Assembly (NCBI GenBank): GCA_001599915.1
Contig: BCIG01000025.1
Coordinates: 442,451-506,450, forward strand
Direction of reading: 5' to 3'
Source of the DNA: Symbiotaphrina buchneri
Lineage: Eukaryota; Ascomycota; Symbiotaphrinales; Symbiotaphrinaceae
DNA length: 64,000 bases
Positions within the stretch are counted from its first letter, which is position 1. The number at the start of each line of letters is the position of its first letter. The position numbers and the translations under genes were made by a program. A model generated the notes under the pieces. The model was given only the letters and a program-made list of their open reading frames with translations. It was not told the origin of the DNA and searched no databases. Below are positions 21,787 to 34,000 of this stretch, piece after piece.

Positions 21787-24700
21787 ATGACGCTCGACGT
21801 CGAATCCAAAAGACGCGAGATCGCGTAAGTCGTCCAATTTACCATCGTTGCAAAGAGCTCGCTCGAGCGAAAAGGAAAAATCGCTGATTTTGATTATCGG
21901 CGTTGTTGCCGTGTTGTGGTGTTGATTTAGATCCTCCGTTCAGTCACGCAAACGGAAGTTGCGAGAGCTTTACGCGGTCGCACAGTATGCCGAGCCAATA
22001 CCCCAACACCGCGGCCTGGCCGTTGAGGTGCCCTACGACAACGGCGAAATCGCGTTCTTAGAAGCCAACGACATTACCAAGTACGATTCCCGCGCCGTAT
22101 TCTGTTTGCATCTGTATTCGACTTACGTTGATTGACCATGTTGCTGTTGCTAACGCTTATCGCACCTTTAGAGGTCGCTACTTCAACGAGGCTACTCTCC
22201 CAGAACGCCCACAATCTTTCGTCAACATCATTGTCAAACAACAGCCACCGGAGCCGCCGACGAAATTTTCAGCAAAAAATGGGCTTATCCCAAGCAGCCG
22301 AGACGGTACACGCAGGGCGACCACCAGTTTACAGACAGTCGGCGGGAGCGATGGAAGAGGAACTGCTAACGAGCTGGTTGCGCTGTCAAATGGTAGCGAT
22401 GTCGGTGTGCTGGAGCAGCGGGACGCGCATAATCGCACGGAACCTACACTCAGTACAATTGGTGCGCATGGAGGGCATACTGTGATTGGAGATCATGCGA
22501 CAAGCCAAGGGCACAGGAATATCGGAGAAGATGTGCCTGCAGAATCAAGCACGGCTGGTTTCTTGCCGTCCGCTGCTGCAGAGGCGGGTACGGTCCTGGA
22601 ACGAGACCGGGTCTTGAGGATTGAGAGTCCTCGGGGTAGCCCTGGAGTGGACCCTCTTGAGGCTGCGCCTATGCAACCAGAGGATGCTGCTGGCTCGGAT
22701 GCACTTGCAATGACTGCCTCAGAAATTCAAAGAGAGTCTGAAGGCCCTCGTACAGTACATCTTCCTCCTCTCTCAGAAGAACCAGGACCTATACGGGACA
22801 GGGAGAAGGAAAGCAGTAGAGCCCTTGTGCAACAAGGCAAGGAGGATGATAAACGGACCTTGGCAATGCCTACAGCTGCAACTGAACCTTTGTCCTCACC
22901 AGTCTCAGCCGCAGATCCCTACTCCGCTACTACGCCTGGTGTTGATGCTCCTTCAACACACACAAGTCCGGACATAGAGCGGTCCCCAACAAGGGAAGAC
23001 GTCCGTCGAAAGTCCGGTTTGGAACCTTCGCTGAATGTACCCAAAGCCTCGGACGAGGATGAACACCATAAGCTCCTGCATTCCCAGATGGATATTGCTC
23101 GAGAACATGCGTTCCAGCCTTCTCCGGAAGGCGCCGGCGACAGGACAACGGACGCTGGTCGTGGGATTTCTGATGGTCTTTCAGCTGACGTTCCACCCGG
23201 CCCTGAAACCGGGCCTCTACCTGAGTCGGTGCCTACAACGGAGGAAGCTTCCGGTCACACCGGTGAGCCCACTTTGACGACCTCTGCTGAGACTCTAGCG
23301 AAAGATATTACCGAGGAAGAAGAGGACGAAGTGGTTGGCGTACCGACGACCAGCGGCGATATAGCGCAAGCTGAGGCAGGAATGCAACCGCCTGCTGAGA
23401 ATGTTGAGCAAGAGAGACAAACAACAGTGGCATCTAACAGACCATCGCACTTGGATGCAGCTGTGCAAGATGATGCGATGGACATTGATATTAGAAGGCC
23501 GAGTGAGGAAGCGGATGGGAAAGTTGGTAATGAAGAGTTGAAGGCTTCCGAGGAGCAGGACGTGGATATTCAAATGACTGGGACGGCAGACGACATGACT
23601 CGAGGCTCGGAGCACGGCGGAGAAGTGCCGGATGCTACTAAGGCTGCGATGAATGGTGACATGGCGGCAAAGCCGCCCTCAACGCCGCTACCACCCTCTG
23701 CTCCACACTCAACGACGGCACAACATGTCCCCGAGAGGATGACGACCCGCGTCTCCTCGGGAGCTATCCGGCATAAGTCAGTCTCGGAGATCTTAGGAGA
23801 GACTCCGAAGTCTAGCAGCTCTCATGCAGATCGTGCGGCTGCGGAAACCGCGGTTAGTGATTCAAGCAGAGCGACATCGGCATCGAACATATCGACTCCT
23901 GGCTCCACGGCTCTTTCACCGCGCTCGACAATAGCTCGTTTGCGCAAAGGCGAGCAAAAGGAAAAGGAAAGAAGTAAATTGTCAACCGTCATCTTTGCAA
24001 AACCAACCTCTACGTCAAAAGGCGATGGCCACGCTCCTGGAAGCCGCGAACTCTCTCGTTTAGGGCAGGATGACGTTGAGGGAGAAATTCGTGACTACTT
24101 CCTTCCACTTTTCGCAGCTCAAGCGGCTCATCAACCCCGATGCCAACCTCTGACCAATCTTCTTGCATCCGCCCACAAGACTTTGACCACACCAAACCAC
24201 TATGTCGACTTTCATGAACAGCAAGATTGCCGTATACTGAAACGTATCTACTCACTCCAGTACGCAAATCGATGGTCTTTACGGCAGCTTGAAAGATGCC
24301 CCGAACCTGCTCGGCCGGCAACCCATTGGGATTCTCTGCTGAACCACATGAAATGGATGAGAACCGATTTTCGCGAGGAGAGGAAGTGGAAACTGACAAT
24401 CGCTAAATGCCTCGCCGATTGGTGTGCTGAGTGGGTCGCCAGCACCCCGGAGGAGAAGGCCCTCCTGCAGGTGAAAAGAACACATGTCACGCCGAACAAA
24501 AAGAGTTCTCAAGATGTAGTGATGGACGAGCCTTCCTTGGAGGCCGACACGAAGAAAGAGGATGATTTGCTGCCAGCAATTCCGGAGCTTGTGCCCTCCG
24601 GCGAGAATGAGTCGAGCAGTGACATGATGGAAGAAGATGACGCCCAACTAGAGCTCTACAGCCAAGGACCTCCTGCCGCTGTTTTCTCCCTCGCTGCAGA

Positions 24701-26906
24701 CGATGTCATATTTGGGGTTAGAAAGACACCGGCGGCTGATAAGCTACTGGCAGAATTGCCCCTATATGAACCGAGCACCGATGTGTCTAGCGGACAGCTT
24801 TCGACCATATCGGTATCAGCTGATGCGGAGTGGAAGTTGCCTGTTATTCCACTGATGAAGTTTGTTACTGGTAAAATTGAGATTCGGGATGAGGGTCCTC
24901 CACGCACGAGAAGTCGATATGAATACGAGTCCGAGGAGTCCTTTGATGAAGACACCGTTGCACTTCAGACGTATTATGGGTCCTCCAAGGCGCCACCTTT
25001 TGAGCTCCCGCCCGAACAAGACAATGTTGCTCTATTCACTCCCGAGAACAAACACATACGGGATCGGATCTATGCAGGACACGCTTTCAGACCTCCTTCG
25101 GAGCACAACATGCCATCCCATGCCTTCTTTGAGAATCGTCTTTCTTCTCAATGGACCTGGGAGGAAGACGACCAGTTACGGAAATTGGTTCGGGAATACT
25201 CGTATAATTGGTCTCTCATTTCAAGCATACTTTCTGCGCCGTCCATGTACTCGTCTAGTGCTGAGCGGAGAACACCATGGGAGTGCTTCGAAAGATGGGT
25301 GGGACTTGAAGGACTACCTGCTGATATGCAGAAGACTCAGTACTTTCGCACATATCATTCTCGCTTGGAGGCTGCGCAACGCAATTTGCTTGCACAACAG
25401 CAGCAATCGCAGCAGCAACAAGGCGTCAGCGCGACAAGTGCGCTGACGCCGAGGCGGAGGACTGCACAGCCTGTGCGCGTTGATCGTAGGAAAAATAGCA
25501 GACATCTCGCTATGATTGAAGCCATGAGGAAACTTGCGAAGAGAAGGGAGACTACGATACAGAAGCAGCAAAATGGTAAGTACATGTCCAACCTCACTGC
25601 ATGTGCTACGGGCAAGCCGCGGTGCTGATACAAGAACTCAGCTGCTGGACTGGCCGCCATGAGGAAAGCCAATGAGCCTACACAGCCACGCACCGCCGTT
25701 CATACTCCGGCCGATTTTAGTCGGATCAAGCACGAACGAGAACTGAAGGCTGAAGCTTACAAGGCACAATTATACAGGGTAACGCCATTATCGAATGTAG
25801 TGTGATGGACTGCATGCTGACTGATGTGCTCACAGAATGCCGTGCAGCAGCAACGCTCAGCTCAGCAATCTGGTCAACAGTCTGTGCCACACAATGCGCC
25901 ACCGCAGCCACAGCGAAATGGTGCACAAGGAACACCCAATATGGCGAGTCCCCTGGCTGTCCCACCCCCTATGCCGAACGGTCAGAGTCCTGCGCAACTG
26001 CCTAGTCAGCCAAGGCCGAGCCATCCTCTGCAAGTCATGCAACAGAACATGCCGATGCAGTCTAATCCGGCTTTGCTGGCACAGATGAGCATGAAAGCCG
26101 GACAACAACCGCAGATGCCTGCCAATATACATGCTCAACAGCGCATGACTCCCCATATGACTCCAGAGAATATGCGGGTTTATATGGAGGCCAATCATCA
26201 GCAACAGCAGCAACGTTACCTGCAACAACAACAGCAGCAACAACGTCAGCAGCAATTACAGCACTTCCAGAGTCAGCAGCAGAACCACGCTCACGCGACG
26301 TCATCTTCGTCGCCCAATCTTGGAAACATGAATCCTCAGGTGCCTAATGGCACCGCGATGCTCAACGCCCGTCCAGCAGGGCCGAATCCGAACGGCATGC
26401 CGAGTCCCTCCGCCAATGGGTTAAGTCACAATGTCGCAGCATCGGTGTCGCCGCACCTTGGTCAGGCTCACACGAATATCCCAACTCAGCCTCAGCCTTT
26501 GTCGAGCGGAATGGTACCTGCAGTCAGCTCCATCTCGCATCAGCTCAAGGCGCGGAACCCTCAGTTGAGTAACGAACAAATACAGGAGCTGACAAACAAG
26601 CAACTCGATCAGCAATACCACCGCATGTCTCAAGCGGCCATGGATGCCGCCGCGGGCAACGCCAACGGAAACACTCTGCCGCTCCAGCAGAACCCGGCAC
26701 TTATGGGCGGGGTCCCGCCTGCACAGAACCAGCAACTATATGCGCAGATGCTGAGGCAGCAACAAGCCAGTCAGTCTCGGGCCGCCAGTGTTGGACCGAA
26801 TGGGGTGAGGCCTCCCAGCAGAAGCGGGACACCTCAGACGCAGCGAGTGCCAGGCCAGTCGCAAAGCCCTCGACCTCCGCCAGCTCAGATGGCAGCAGGT
26901 CAGTGA
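21787..26906 (+). CDS. VID21: NuA4 scaffold Vid21/Eaf1
   Basis: Exons 21787-21824, 21931-22080, 22172-25575, 25642-25778 and 25836-26906 give 1599 residues. Eaf1/Vid21 is the platform subunit of the NuA4 histone acetyltransferase complex. Conserved N-terminal parts are KRKLRELYAVAQY and FLEANDITKGRYFNEATLP. Residues about 200-650 are acidic and disordered. An HSA domain (around WDSLLNHMKWMRTDFREERK, about residue 790) binds actin-related proteins. A SANT/Myb domain (WTWEEDDQLRKLVREYSYNW, about 1060) follows, then a Gln-rich tail of some 350 residues. The very short first exon (38 nt) is set by donor GTAAGT and the frame of exon 2. A donor GTCAGT just before the stop could lead to another short terminal exon ending near 27014, so the C-terminus is not certain. 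Confidence 0.93.
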
Positions 26907-27675
26907 GTCCGGGCCAGTCACAGGTTTGTAAATATGTACATAATGATTTCAGCAAAAACGGAGTCCTTTGCTCCCGCAGGGTGCGGCGATACGGGTGTTC
27001 ATGTCGTTCATTGAAAAGGAGGGGCTCATTGATTTGATTCCGAGGCGGTCGGGTTTGCCGCGAGAGCTCTTCCGGCTCCTGCGGAGGGATGTTTTTTGTT
27101 TTTGACTGTCCACACAAGCATCACACTGTAACAGGAATAAACTGGTTAGGGCTACCAGCCATGAATCCAGTTTGGTTGGCTTTGCCAAGTGTCGTCGATG
27201 GACGCGGATCGAGATAGTGGTGAGCGTACGGTGTAGAAGAGGTGGTTGTGTTGTTGGATATCATGATTCAATCCATGATCCTTTCAAACACTTGCCTCTT
27301 AATGATGATTTTGATCGTGTAAACTCTGATGCGGAGAATCCCATCTAGATGCATTTCGTATGAACCCGGTGTCTCATGCCGTCCTTACAAGTCAGTCTGG
27401 ATCCTTCATGAATCAAAGTGTTCGTAGCACTGCAGTTTTATCATTATTACCTTATCGGCTTGTTTCTGGAGGTTTGGAAGCCTGGAGGACGCTTGGCGTT
27501 GGCCCAATCAAAACGGCCACAAGCGCCGCCAAACAACCGGTACCTTTTCTTTTGCAGCCTCGTGACGCCACACCACACCACATCGCACTGGCCTCTGCAC
27601 GCGCAGTGGCTGGCAGGGCCTCACGGAAGATCTTTAATCTTGAAGCACAGCTGCCATCCGACGGCCACGTTCACC
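26907..27675. other. Intergenic VID21 to SPP2
   Basis: Contains the 3' end of VID21, possibly a last short exon (26954 onward), and the SPP2 leader. A long in-frame extension upstream of the SPP2 start (27418) is open but reads like leader. Nothing else was found. Confidence 0.5.
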
Positions 27676-28791
27676 ATGCCATCCGCCAGTCCCGATGACG
27701 CCAACCAGTCTGGCGCATCCTCCTCTCAACCCTCGACCAAACCGTTCTCCCTCTCTCTAGGATCCAAGCCCACAAAGTCCGTGTCGACTTCTTTCAAGTC
27801 GTCCTCTCGCCCGTCCTCCACCGGACGGACGTCCTCGTCGCGCAAGAGGCCGCATTCTTCCCTGCATGAGTCGGATGACGAGGGCGAGGATGGCGCACCA
27901 CAGCCGCAGCTCATCTCTGGCTTCGACCGGGAGGCTGGCGGAGCCATAGGGCTCGCGGGCAAGTCGCAGGCATCGGCGAAGCCAAAGCTGGTCATCGAAG
28001 GACCAAAGAACCGCGATTTTCGAGAGGAGGCCAGGCGGAAGAGAGGCCGGAAGAATCTGCTGCCCGCTGAGGTGCAGGCCATGCGCAACGGGAACGGGAG
28101 GGTGGGCACGACGGAAAGCATAAACGATAGTGCGCCCGCTTACGGACTCACATTTGTTGGCAAGGCCGTCGAGGAGGGCGAAGACACGCGCGATGTTGGC
28201 GGCCAGGAGGAGCAGGACAAGGTTGGCGCGGAACAGCCGCGAGACAAATCGGAGGACGAGGTGGCCATCCAGGCGCTGTTGGGCAACAGTGACGCTGCAA
28301 GAAAGTCCAACTTAGTGCTCCAATCTACTGAGCAGAAACGCGTGGAGGAAGCCGAGTACGAGGACTACGTCGACGAAGATGAGGCCTTCAGGAGGGATGT
28401 CGCGTCCCGGCCGGACGCTGCGACGCTGGCTGACTATGCCGCCGTCCCCGTCGAGGAATTCGGTGCGGCATTGTTACGTGGTATGGGATGGAAGGAAGGA
28501 GATGCGGTCGGGAGACGGAAAGATGCCATCGTGAAAGCACGTGTGCTCGAGAAGAGGCCCGCCCATCTAGGTCTGGGGGCCAAGCCGGACGAGTTTGGCA
28601 TGGTGGGCAAGGCTGCAAAGGACATGCAGCGGGACAAGGAGTCAAGGTCGAGAAAGACCGGCGGGGACTACCACAGGTCCTCTGACAGGGACCGGTACGC
28701 ACATCGGGACTCTTACAGGGAACATCGCGATCGCCGCGACAGATACAGAGAGGAGCGGGACTCCTACCGGGATTCTCGGTCGCGGCGGTAG
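27676..28791 (+). CDS. SPP2: Pre-mRNA splicing factor Spp2
   Basis: A 371-residue intronless gene. Spp2 (GPKOW in animals) is the G-patch partner that activates the DEAH helicase Prp2 in the spliceosome. The G-patch begins at VEEFGAALLRGMGWKEGDAV and continues through KARVLEKRPAHLGLG, the Spp2-specific form where the Gly-rich end reads HLGLGAKP. Before it come a basic stretch (RKRGRKNLLPAE) and an acidic linker; after it is an Arg/Asp/Ser tail of RDRYAHRDSYR type, as in many splicing proteins. The Met at 27676 starts the Ser-rich N-terminus; the upstream in-frame Met lacks support. It is convergent with SAD1, another spliceosome gene, with only 102 bp between stops. Confidence 0.92.
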   Translation: MPSASPDDANQSGASSSQPSTKPFSLSLGSKPTKSVSTSFKSSSRPSSTGRTSSSRKRPHSSLHESDDEGEDGAPQPQLISGFDREAGGAIGLAGKSQASAKPKLVIEGPKNRDFREEARRKRGRKNLLPAEVQAMRNGNGRVGTTESINDSAPAYGLTFVGKAVEEGEDTRDVGGQEEQDKVGAEQPRDKSEDEVAIQALLGNSDAARKSNLVLQSTEQKRVEEAEYEDYVDEDEAFRRDVASRPDAATLADYAAVPVEEFGAALLRGMGWKEGDAVGRRKDAIVKARVLEKRPAHLGLGAKPDEFGMVGKAAKDMQRDKESRSRKTGGDYHRSSDRDRYAHRDSYREHRDRRDRYREERDSYRDSRSRR

Positions 28792-28893
28792 GCGTACTGA
28801 TACACATAGACCTCATGAAATTTACAGACGATACCCATTGGGGCAGCGGGACTTGATAGACTGCGGAATCTTATAAGATGTCTTGGGGTTATC

Positions 28894-30647
28894 CTAGCCC
28901 GCTGGCTTTTTCTTGCTTTCCCTTCTCCGCTCCCAGACCTGGAGGTAGCTTTCCTTTGTGAAGAGAGTCTCTGTTCTGGCCGGCTCAACGAATAGATTCT
29001 CCACTTCGAACCATTCGCTTCTCGCTCGATCAACCAGTTGTACCTTCCACACCTTCTTCTCCGCCTCGCCTTCCGTAGAATCATCACGGACTCTTTGAGC
29101 CTCATGGATGACGTTCGCGACAAGGTCGTACCAGATGGGTTCCCCTCCTGGATGCACGGAAGGATTCGGCTCCACATACGGAGACATGTCCAGCGAGCGC
29201 GTGGGGAATGTAACGATCGTCGGATTGCGCTCAGAAACAAATTTGTTCTGGGAGAAGCGCTTGATATGTAGTAGGAGATAAGGCGGTAGCGGATGTAGTA
29301 GTCGGTATCTCTTGCGGGTATTCAGGTGCTCCTGTGCCCTTCTTCCGTCATACTTGGAAAGTATGCTAGTCAACGGCACTTGTGGAATGATGTTTTTGTC
29401 CAGTTCATCCTGGAATAATGGCGCCGGGGGAAGATCCAAAGTCAGCAAAATGAATCGGCTTATATCAACCTTGACCTCGGCGGCCTCCTCGAATCGCAGA
29501 CGATCGCCTGCGTCTGCTCTCGCTGTGATTTGTTGGCTCTCGACTTTCAGCCTACCTTGGAAGACCTTCTGGATGATGCTGCTGCCCGGCTTTGTCTTGC
29601 TCCCTCCCAGCGCAAGGTGCAGACTATTCAAGAACCAACTGAGGAACTCCACGGGATCGGACTGGTTCGTGAGGGAGAACTTTTTATTCGAACGCAAGGA
29701 TACTTCCTGCAGAAGCTCGTGGGGTGAGACGTGCGATTTGAAGGCCCGGGGGTTCCATATCTTGCGCACGAGAATAGAGAAACGCTGCGCTAGTTGAGGG
29801 CGACCTGATAGATCCTCGAGCATGAAATAATTCCGCAGGGGCGGAACGTGCGCCAAGGCCTGGATAATTACATTGAAGTAGTCGTTTGCTTTGATATCGT
29901 TCATCCCAACGAACCCTGGCTGAATCAGCCGCTGTGAAATGACAGAAATTCGTGATTCTAGACATGGGACGTACCTGGAATGTATTTCTTGCCGTTCAGA
30001 TCCCAGGCTGTTCGTGGTTCACGGTCAAGCTTCGCCACTTCTTCCTTGGGCAATTTAGGATCGACTACAAACTTGATGTCCTCCAAGCTCTTGTTCTTGA
30101 CTTCATACCCTTCTGGAAGCACATAGGCTTTTTTGGTTTCCATATTGATGTAGACATGGTGGTCCACTTCGAGGGCATGGAAATAAGCTTGTGACTTCGG
30201 GCCCCTTCCCTGGAAGTATTTGCCGCAGACTAGACAGGCGTAGACGTTTATATTGGACAAGGTCACTGAGCATAGCTTCTCGAAGTCAAAATCGAGCACC
30301 GCGCGATTTATGGTGTCCAGATAGAGATCCGTATAACCTTCTGCCGGTTCGGATTGGCGGACTGGTGCAGCGGCTACCGGCTGGTCTTCGTCCTGGTCCA
30401 CGGCCGTTTCGGCAGCTGCCTCCTCAAGCTCTTCTTCTATCTCATCGGCAGCTGCCAGGATGTCGTTCCCATTCCGTGCGTCATGCTCGAATGTGTGGTA
30501 GCTGTCAAGAGCACTGCTGGGAGTGCCGCCGCCATTTGCTGTTGCGACCTTCTCCACAGCGTCTTCTTCACGGGCCTTCTTCGAGGCAGGCGAATCTGAA
30601 AGTGCCGTCTGCTCTAGGCTCTCCTCAGCCGGCCTTTTTGCCATCAT
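28894..30647 (-). CDS. SAD1: Tri-snRNP factor Sad1 (USP39-like, inactive)
   Basis: Exons 30647-29975 and 29915-28894 encode 564 residues. Sad1/USP39 helps hold the U4/U6.U5 tri-snRNP together in the nucleus. An acidic N-terminus is followed by a ZnF-UBP domain (CLVCGKYFQG at 138-147, then HALEVDHHVY) and a ubiquitin-peptidase fold. At the place of the catalytic Cys the sequence reads MNDIKANDYFNV, so Asp stands where active enzymes have Cys; the family is known to be catalytically dead. The 59-nt intron splits a Gly codon and gives the conserved junction KKYIPGFVGMNDIKAND. The Met pair at 30647/30644 (MMAKRPAEE) is chosen; an upstream Met at 30737 would add 30 residues lacking conservation features. 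Confidence 0.95.
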
Positions 30648-31066
30648 GGCAAGGTTTTTGACTTGTGTGGTTGGAGTGGAGGGCAGCAGGAAGATTTCAA
30701 AGCAAGTGTGAAGCTCTGTTTGGATCGTCAGGTCCATCGCTTCTGCGCTACGATACCGGTACCTTTACCCACACCGCACGCAAAAGTCCCGATCTGAGCC
30801 AAGCCATGAATATAGCAACCTCGGACAGCTCTTGAGCTCCAGGCCCGCAAGCTACGACGAACACAGAACCGTGCGCGCATTTCAGCAGAATCCTTCGAGT
30901 CGGTCCAGGAAGAGGTGATGGCGCAGTTTTGCATCTCTAAAGTAGGTACATACATCATGCAGGGAGGGTATCATGCTAAGTTTGAAAAGCCATATCCCAA
31001 ATCCATGGCGTGGGCATGCTATGCCTGACCCGAGCTCAACGCTGGCCATGAACGTCCTTTGTTATG
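30648..31066. other. Intergenic upstream of SAD1
   Basis: A 419-bp stretch holding the SAD1 promoter and the 3' region of the membrane-protein gene. No further feature was seen. Confidence 0.6.
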
Positions 31067-33483
31067 CTAGAGGTCGAATGGGATGAGTCGAGTCTTTCCC
31101 CATCCGAAATATTTCTTCCCAAGCCACAGGGAGGTCATGTAAGTCATCTCCCATAACCCGAAACTGGTCACTGCCTCAAAGCCCACACATAATAAGAGCC
31201 TGCCCATGTACCCTGCCGCGCTGCTGCAGGCAGCTCTCCACCCTGTCGTGCCGAGCTCAATGCCAAACCAAACCGTGGGGGAGTATAGCTGCGCCCTAAC
31301 CAAGGCAGCGTTGGCCCTCTGCGTCGGCGTTCCGGCAGCGGCGAGAAAGTGAAATGCAATGGTACGGATGACGAAACTCTCCAGAGGCAACACCACCAAC
31401 CGAGCAATATGCCTCGAGATCATTGTCGCCAGGGAGTCTGCTGGTAATGTGGACAAGCATGTCAGGCGATGCTGGGGCAAGGCTGCCTCTGGCGCATTTC
31501 CTGCCCTGTGACCGGAACTCGCAACAGACTGTCGAGGGCCTCCTTGGTTCGCTTCACCACCAGCAGAGTCTCCCATGTACTCTGCGGTGTTAGGGAATGG
31601 ACTGGTAATGTCGACTTCGACTGTTACCGTTTCCACACCACCTTCGTGGGATGTAACGCGCACGGCATTTGAAGCTCGCTCCATTGGAGTGTCCTCAGAT
31701 CCGGAAGACGAGGCATCAACTTCCAGTAGGTCCATCTGTTCATTCGTCTGAGGTGCAACATCCACAGAACCTCCTAATGTAATCTGCGCTTCACCCTGTG
31801 GTCCGTTTGCCTGCGCGGCATGATTAAAAGTTGCATGTGAGACACCTGGCTCTGTATCCCGCTCTCCTCGATTATTGTTACCATTAAGTAATGCCATTTC
31901 AGCAAATCCCGTCAATGCTTTGACCCTAAATAATTCCCCAAGCCATCTCCGAAAGATTTGGATATCATCCGTAAACCTAGGCAAAGCGTCGATCTTGACA
32001 ATCGAGCGGTCCGACGGATCCTGCATAAAGCCTATACCTGGGATGGTATGTTCGTCGAGTTCTTCTTGAACCGCCGCGGTGATTGACTGCTTGTCTGGAT
32101 TATCAGGTTTCGTGATCAGTCGACGAAGATACATGTAAATCCGATGCTCGACTCGATGCCTAATGTAGAACGAGCAGTACGACAACACGATTGGCGAGGC
32201 TGCAATTGAGCGCATAAGGGATATGACCGTCAACCTAGAGCCATCTCCCGCCGCGACAGGGAGTTGAAGCGGAGATGTGGATGTGAAAGGGAGCAATGAC
32301 CACAATGACGGGAGTATAGGCCACGCCGGGATGAGCCCGACCCCCTGCAACATAGCAAAGACACGTAGCGGCTCTATGATAAGGGAGGTTGCTATGTTTA
32401 TGCTGTAAAGCGGCTGTCAGCTTCAAGAATGGGACTCTCCCCGGACTGACTCACCAAACGCTTCCTGTGGATGCCACGAAACGAGCAAACGACTTACGGC
32501 TACGGTGCGACGTATCCTTTAGAGACTTGACGCTGACAAATTCACGAATACGGAGGCGAGAGTATTCTCGAGCCACATCCAGACACATGGTCACGAATAG
32601 AGCCGGAGCACCGGTGAAGAAGAAGGCTAGGGGCCCCGCGCTCTGATAACGTTCTTGCAAGATTTGGAGGAATCCCACTTCGGCAGGACTTCGAAAGAGC
32701 TGCTCCGCCCATGTAAGCTCGCTTTACGTCCCGCATAAGAAGATAAGGATAGTACCTGCACCCGAGCTCTTGCTGCTCTGAGCCAGAAGTGGTTGGCATA
32801 TTGCAAACCGATATCGCAGGCTGAAACGAGTAAGCCTACTTCATTTTCTTCCCTCAACGTGGCCACCAGCTCTCCGTCATCGTTCACCGAGGCCGACGCT
32901 GTGGAAGGCTGCTCTATCCTTTTGCCATCTGGCCGCACTCCCACACATACACCAACTGTCGCTAGAACGTCATTCTGCGCCCTAATGAGCGACCTTGCTA
33001 TCGCACGGGAGGCTGAGTTTCTTGGATGGCCGTGAGCATCGTACCGCTGCACGCGTCGCTCTGTATAGACGTTGTTGGAATCCTCAGGCCGCCTTTGAGC
33101 TCTGTCCTCATCCTCAGCTCGCTCGGCCTCTGCACGAGCGGCCGAATCAGGAGGCTCGAAAGCTGATCGGCCCTAAATCATGGAATAAGCGGTGAAGCCT
33201 CTATAGAGTAGCCGCTGGCAAATACAGGCTATGATTCAGTGTAGATAGACAGTCTCACTGGCATAGAGAAACTGTACAAGTACAGACACTCCGTTCTGGG
33301 TATGCCCTCCTTAGGGGAACTAGAAGCACAGCCGAACAAGATCGTATGGAGAGAAACATGTGGATATATAGAAGCGGAGGCAGTATCTCACCGCCCGCAG
33401 TAATCACAAAGAGGAACAATTCATAAGATGCAGAAGAATGCACTCACCAGGGCCAGTCGAACAGTGTAGGGCTGCCTGCCCAT
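31067..33483 (-). CDS. Uncharacterised multi-pass membrane protein
   Basis: Exons 33483-33448, 33172-32756, 32699-32455 and 32402-31067 give 677 residues in a continuous frame. The N-terminus MGRQPYTVRLAL is followed by a charged region with GRSAFEPPDSAARAEAERA. Hydrophobic segments occur at PLAFFFTGAPALFVTMCL, INIATSLIIEPLRVFAMLQG with a following proline-rich hydrophobic part, SPIVLSYCSFYI, and two or three near the C-terminus (ARLVVLPLESFVIR and RLLLCVGFEAVTSFGLWEM). A polar loop of about 170 residues separates the two halves. I do not recognise the family; an organelle membrane protein is likely. The first intron, 275 nt, is unusually long here and its placement is the least sure; the NAGNAG acceptor of exon 3 leaves one Gln optional. 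Divergent from UTP13. Confidence 0.7.
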
Positions 33484-34000
33484 GGTGAAAGTAGCCACGA
33501 AATCACCGAGTCAAATCCATAGATGCTGGGCACTACGGGTGCTCAGCCTTAGCTGGGACGACGCGTTTGGCTGAACCGTAAGGTAGGTGGTATTAAACAG
33601 AATATCCCGTAGTAAAGTAGCTTGGCAGAGGTTGACACCAATGTGGGATGTGCTGTTCTGCCGTCGGTTCTGTTTGGAGGAGGAAAAGGCATGAGGTACC
33701 GTTACCTGTCTCGCCGTATTCGTATTCGTACCTACCTTACCTTACCTTACTATGGCACCTAAAGAAAGGTGGAGAAGCAAAGTGCGGCTCAAAAGCTTGT
33801 AAACGTAGCTTAATCACTCTAGCGTGAGGAACGCCTCGCAGAAATTCTTAATTCTTTTAATTTCTTAACGAATTGCCAACGGACTCGAGGACCGACCGGT
33901 TCGCCTCCACACTTGCAACGACCCTCATATTCAAGGTCGTCCTACCTTCGCCGTCTCCATTCGTCATGCCCTCTGCCCTCTGAAAAGCCAGCATCACATC
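33484..34000. promoter_or_regulatory. Shared divergent promoter with CCTTA tract
   Basis: A 517-bp region between the divergent membrane-protein and UTP13 starts. It includes TACCTTACCTTACCTTAC at 33733-33750, the clearest copy of the pentamer tract seen across the window. Pyrimidine-rich leader precedes UTP13. Confidence 0.6.

Noticed and set aside
32463-32495. 33-nt intron and 10-nt micro-exon in the membrane-protein gene
   Set aside because: The frame is open through this stretch, and 33 nt is below the usual fungal minimum, so it is kept as coding.
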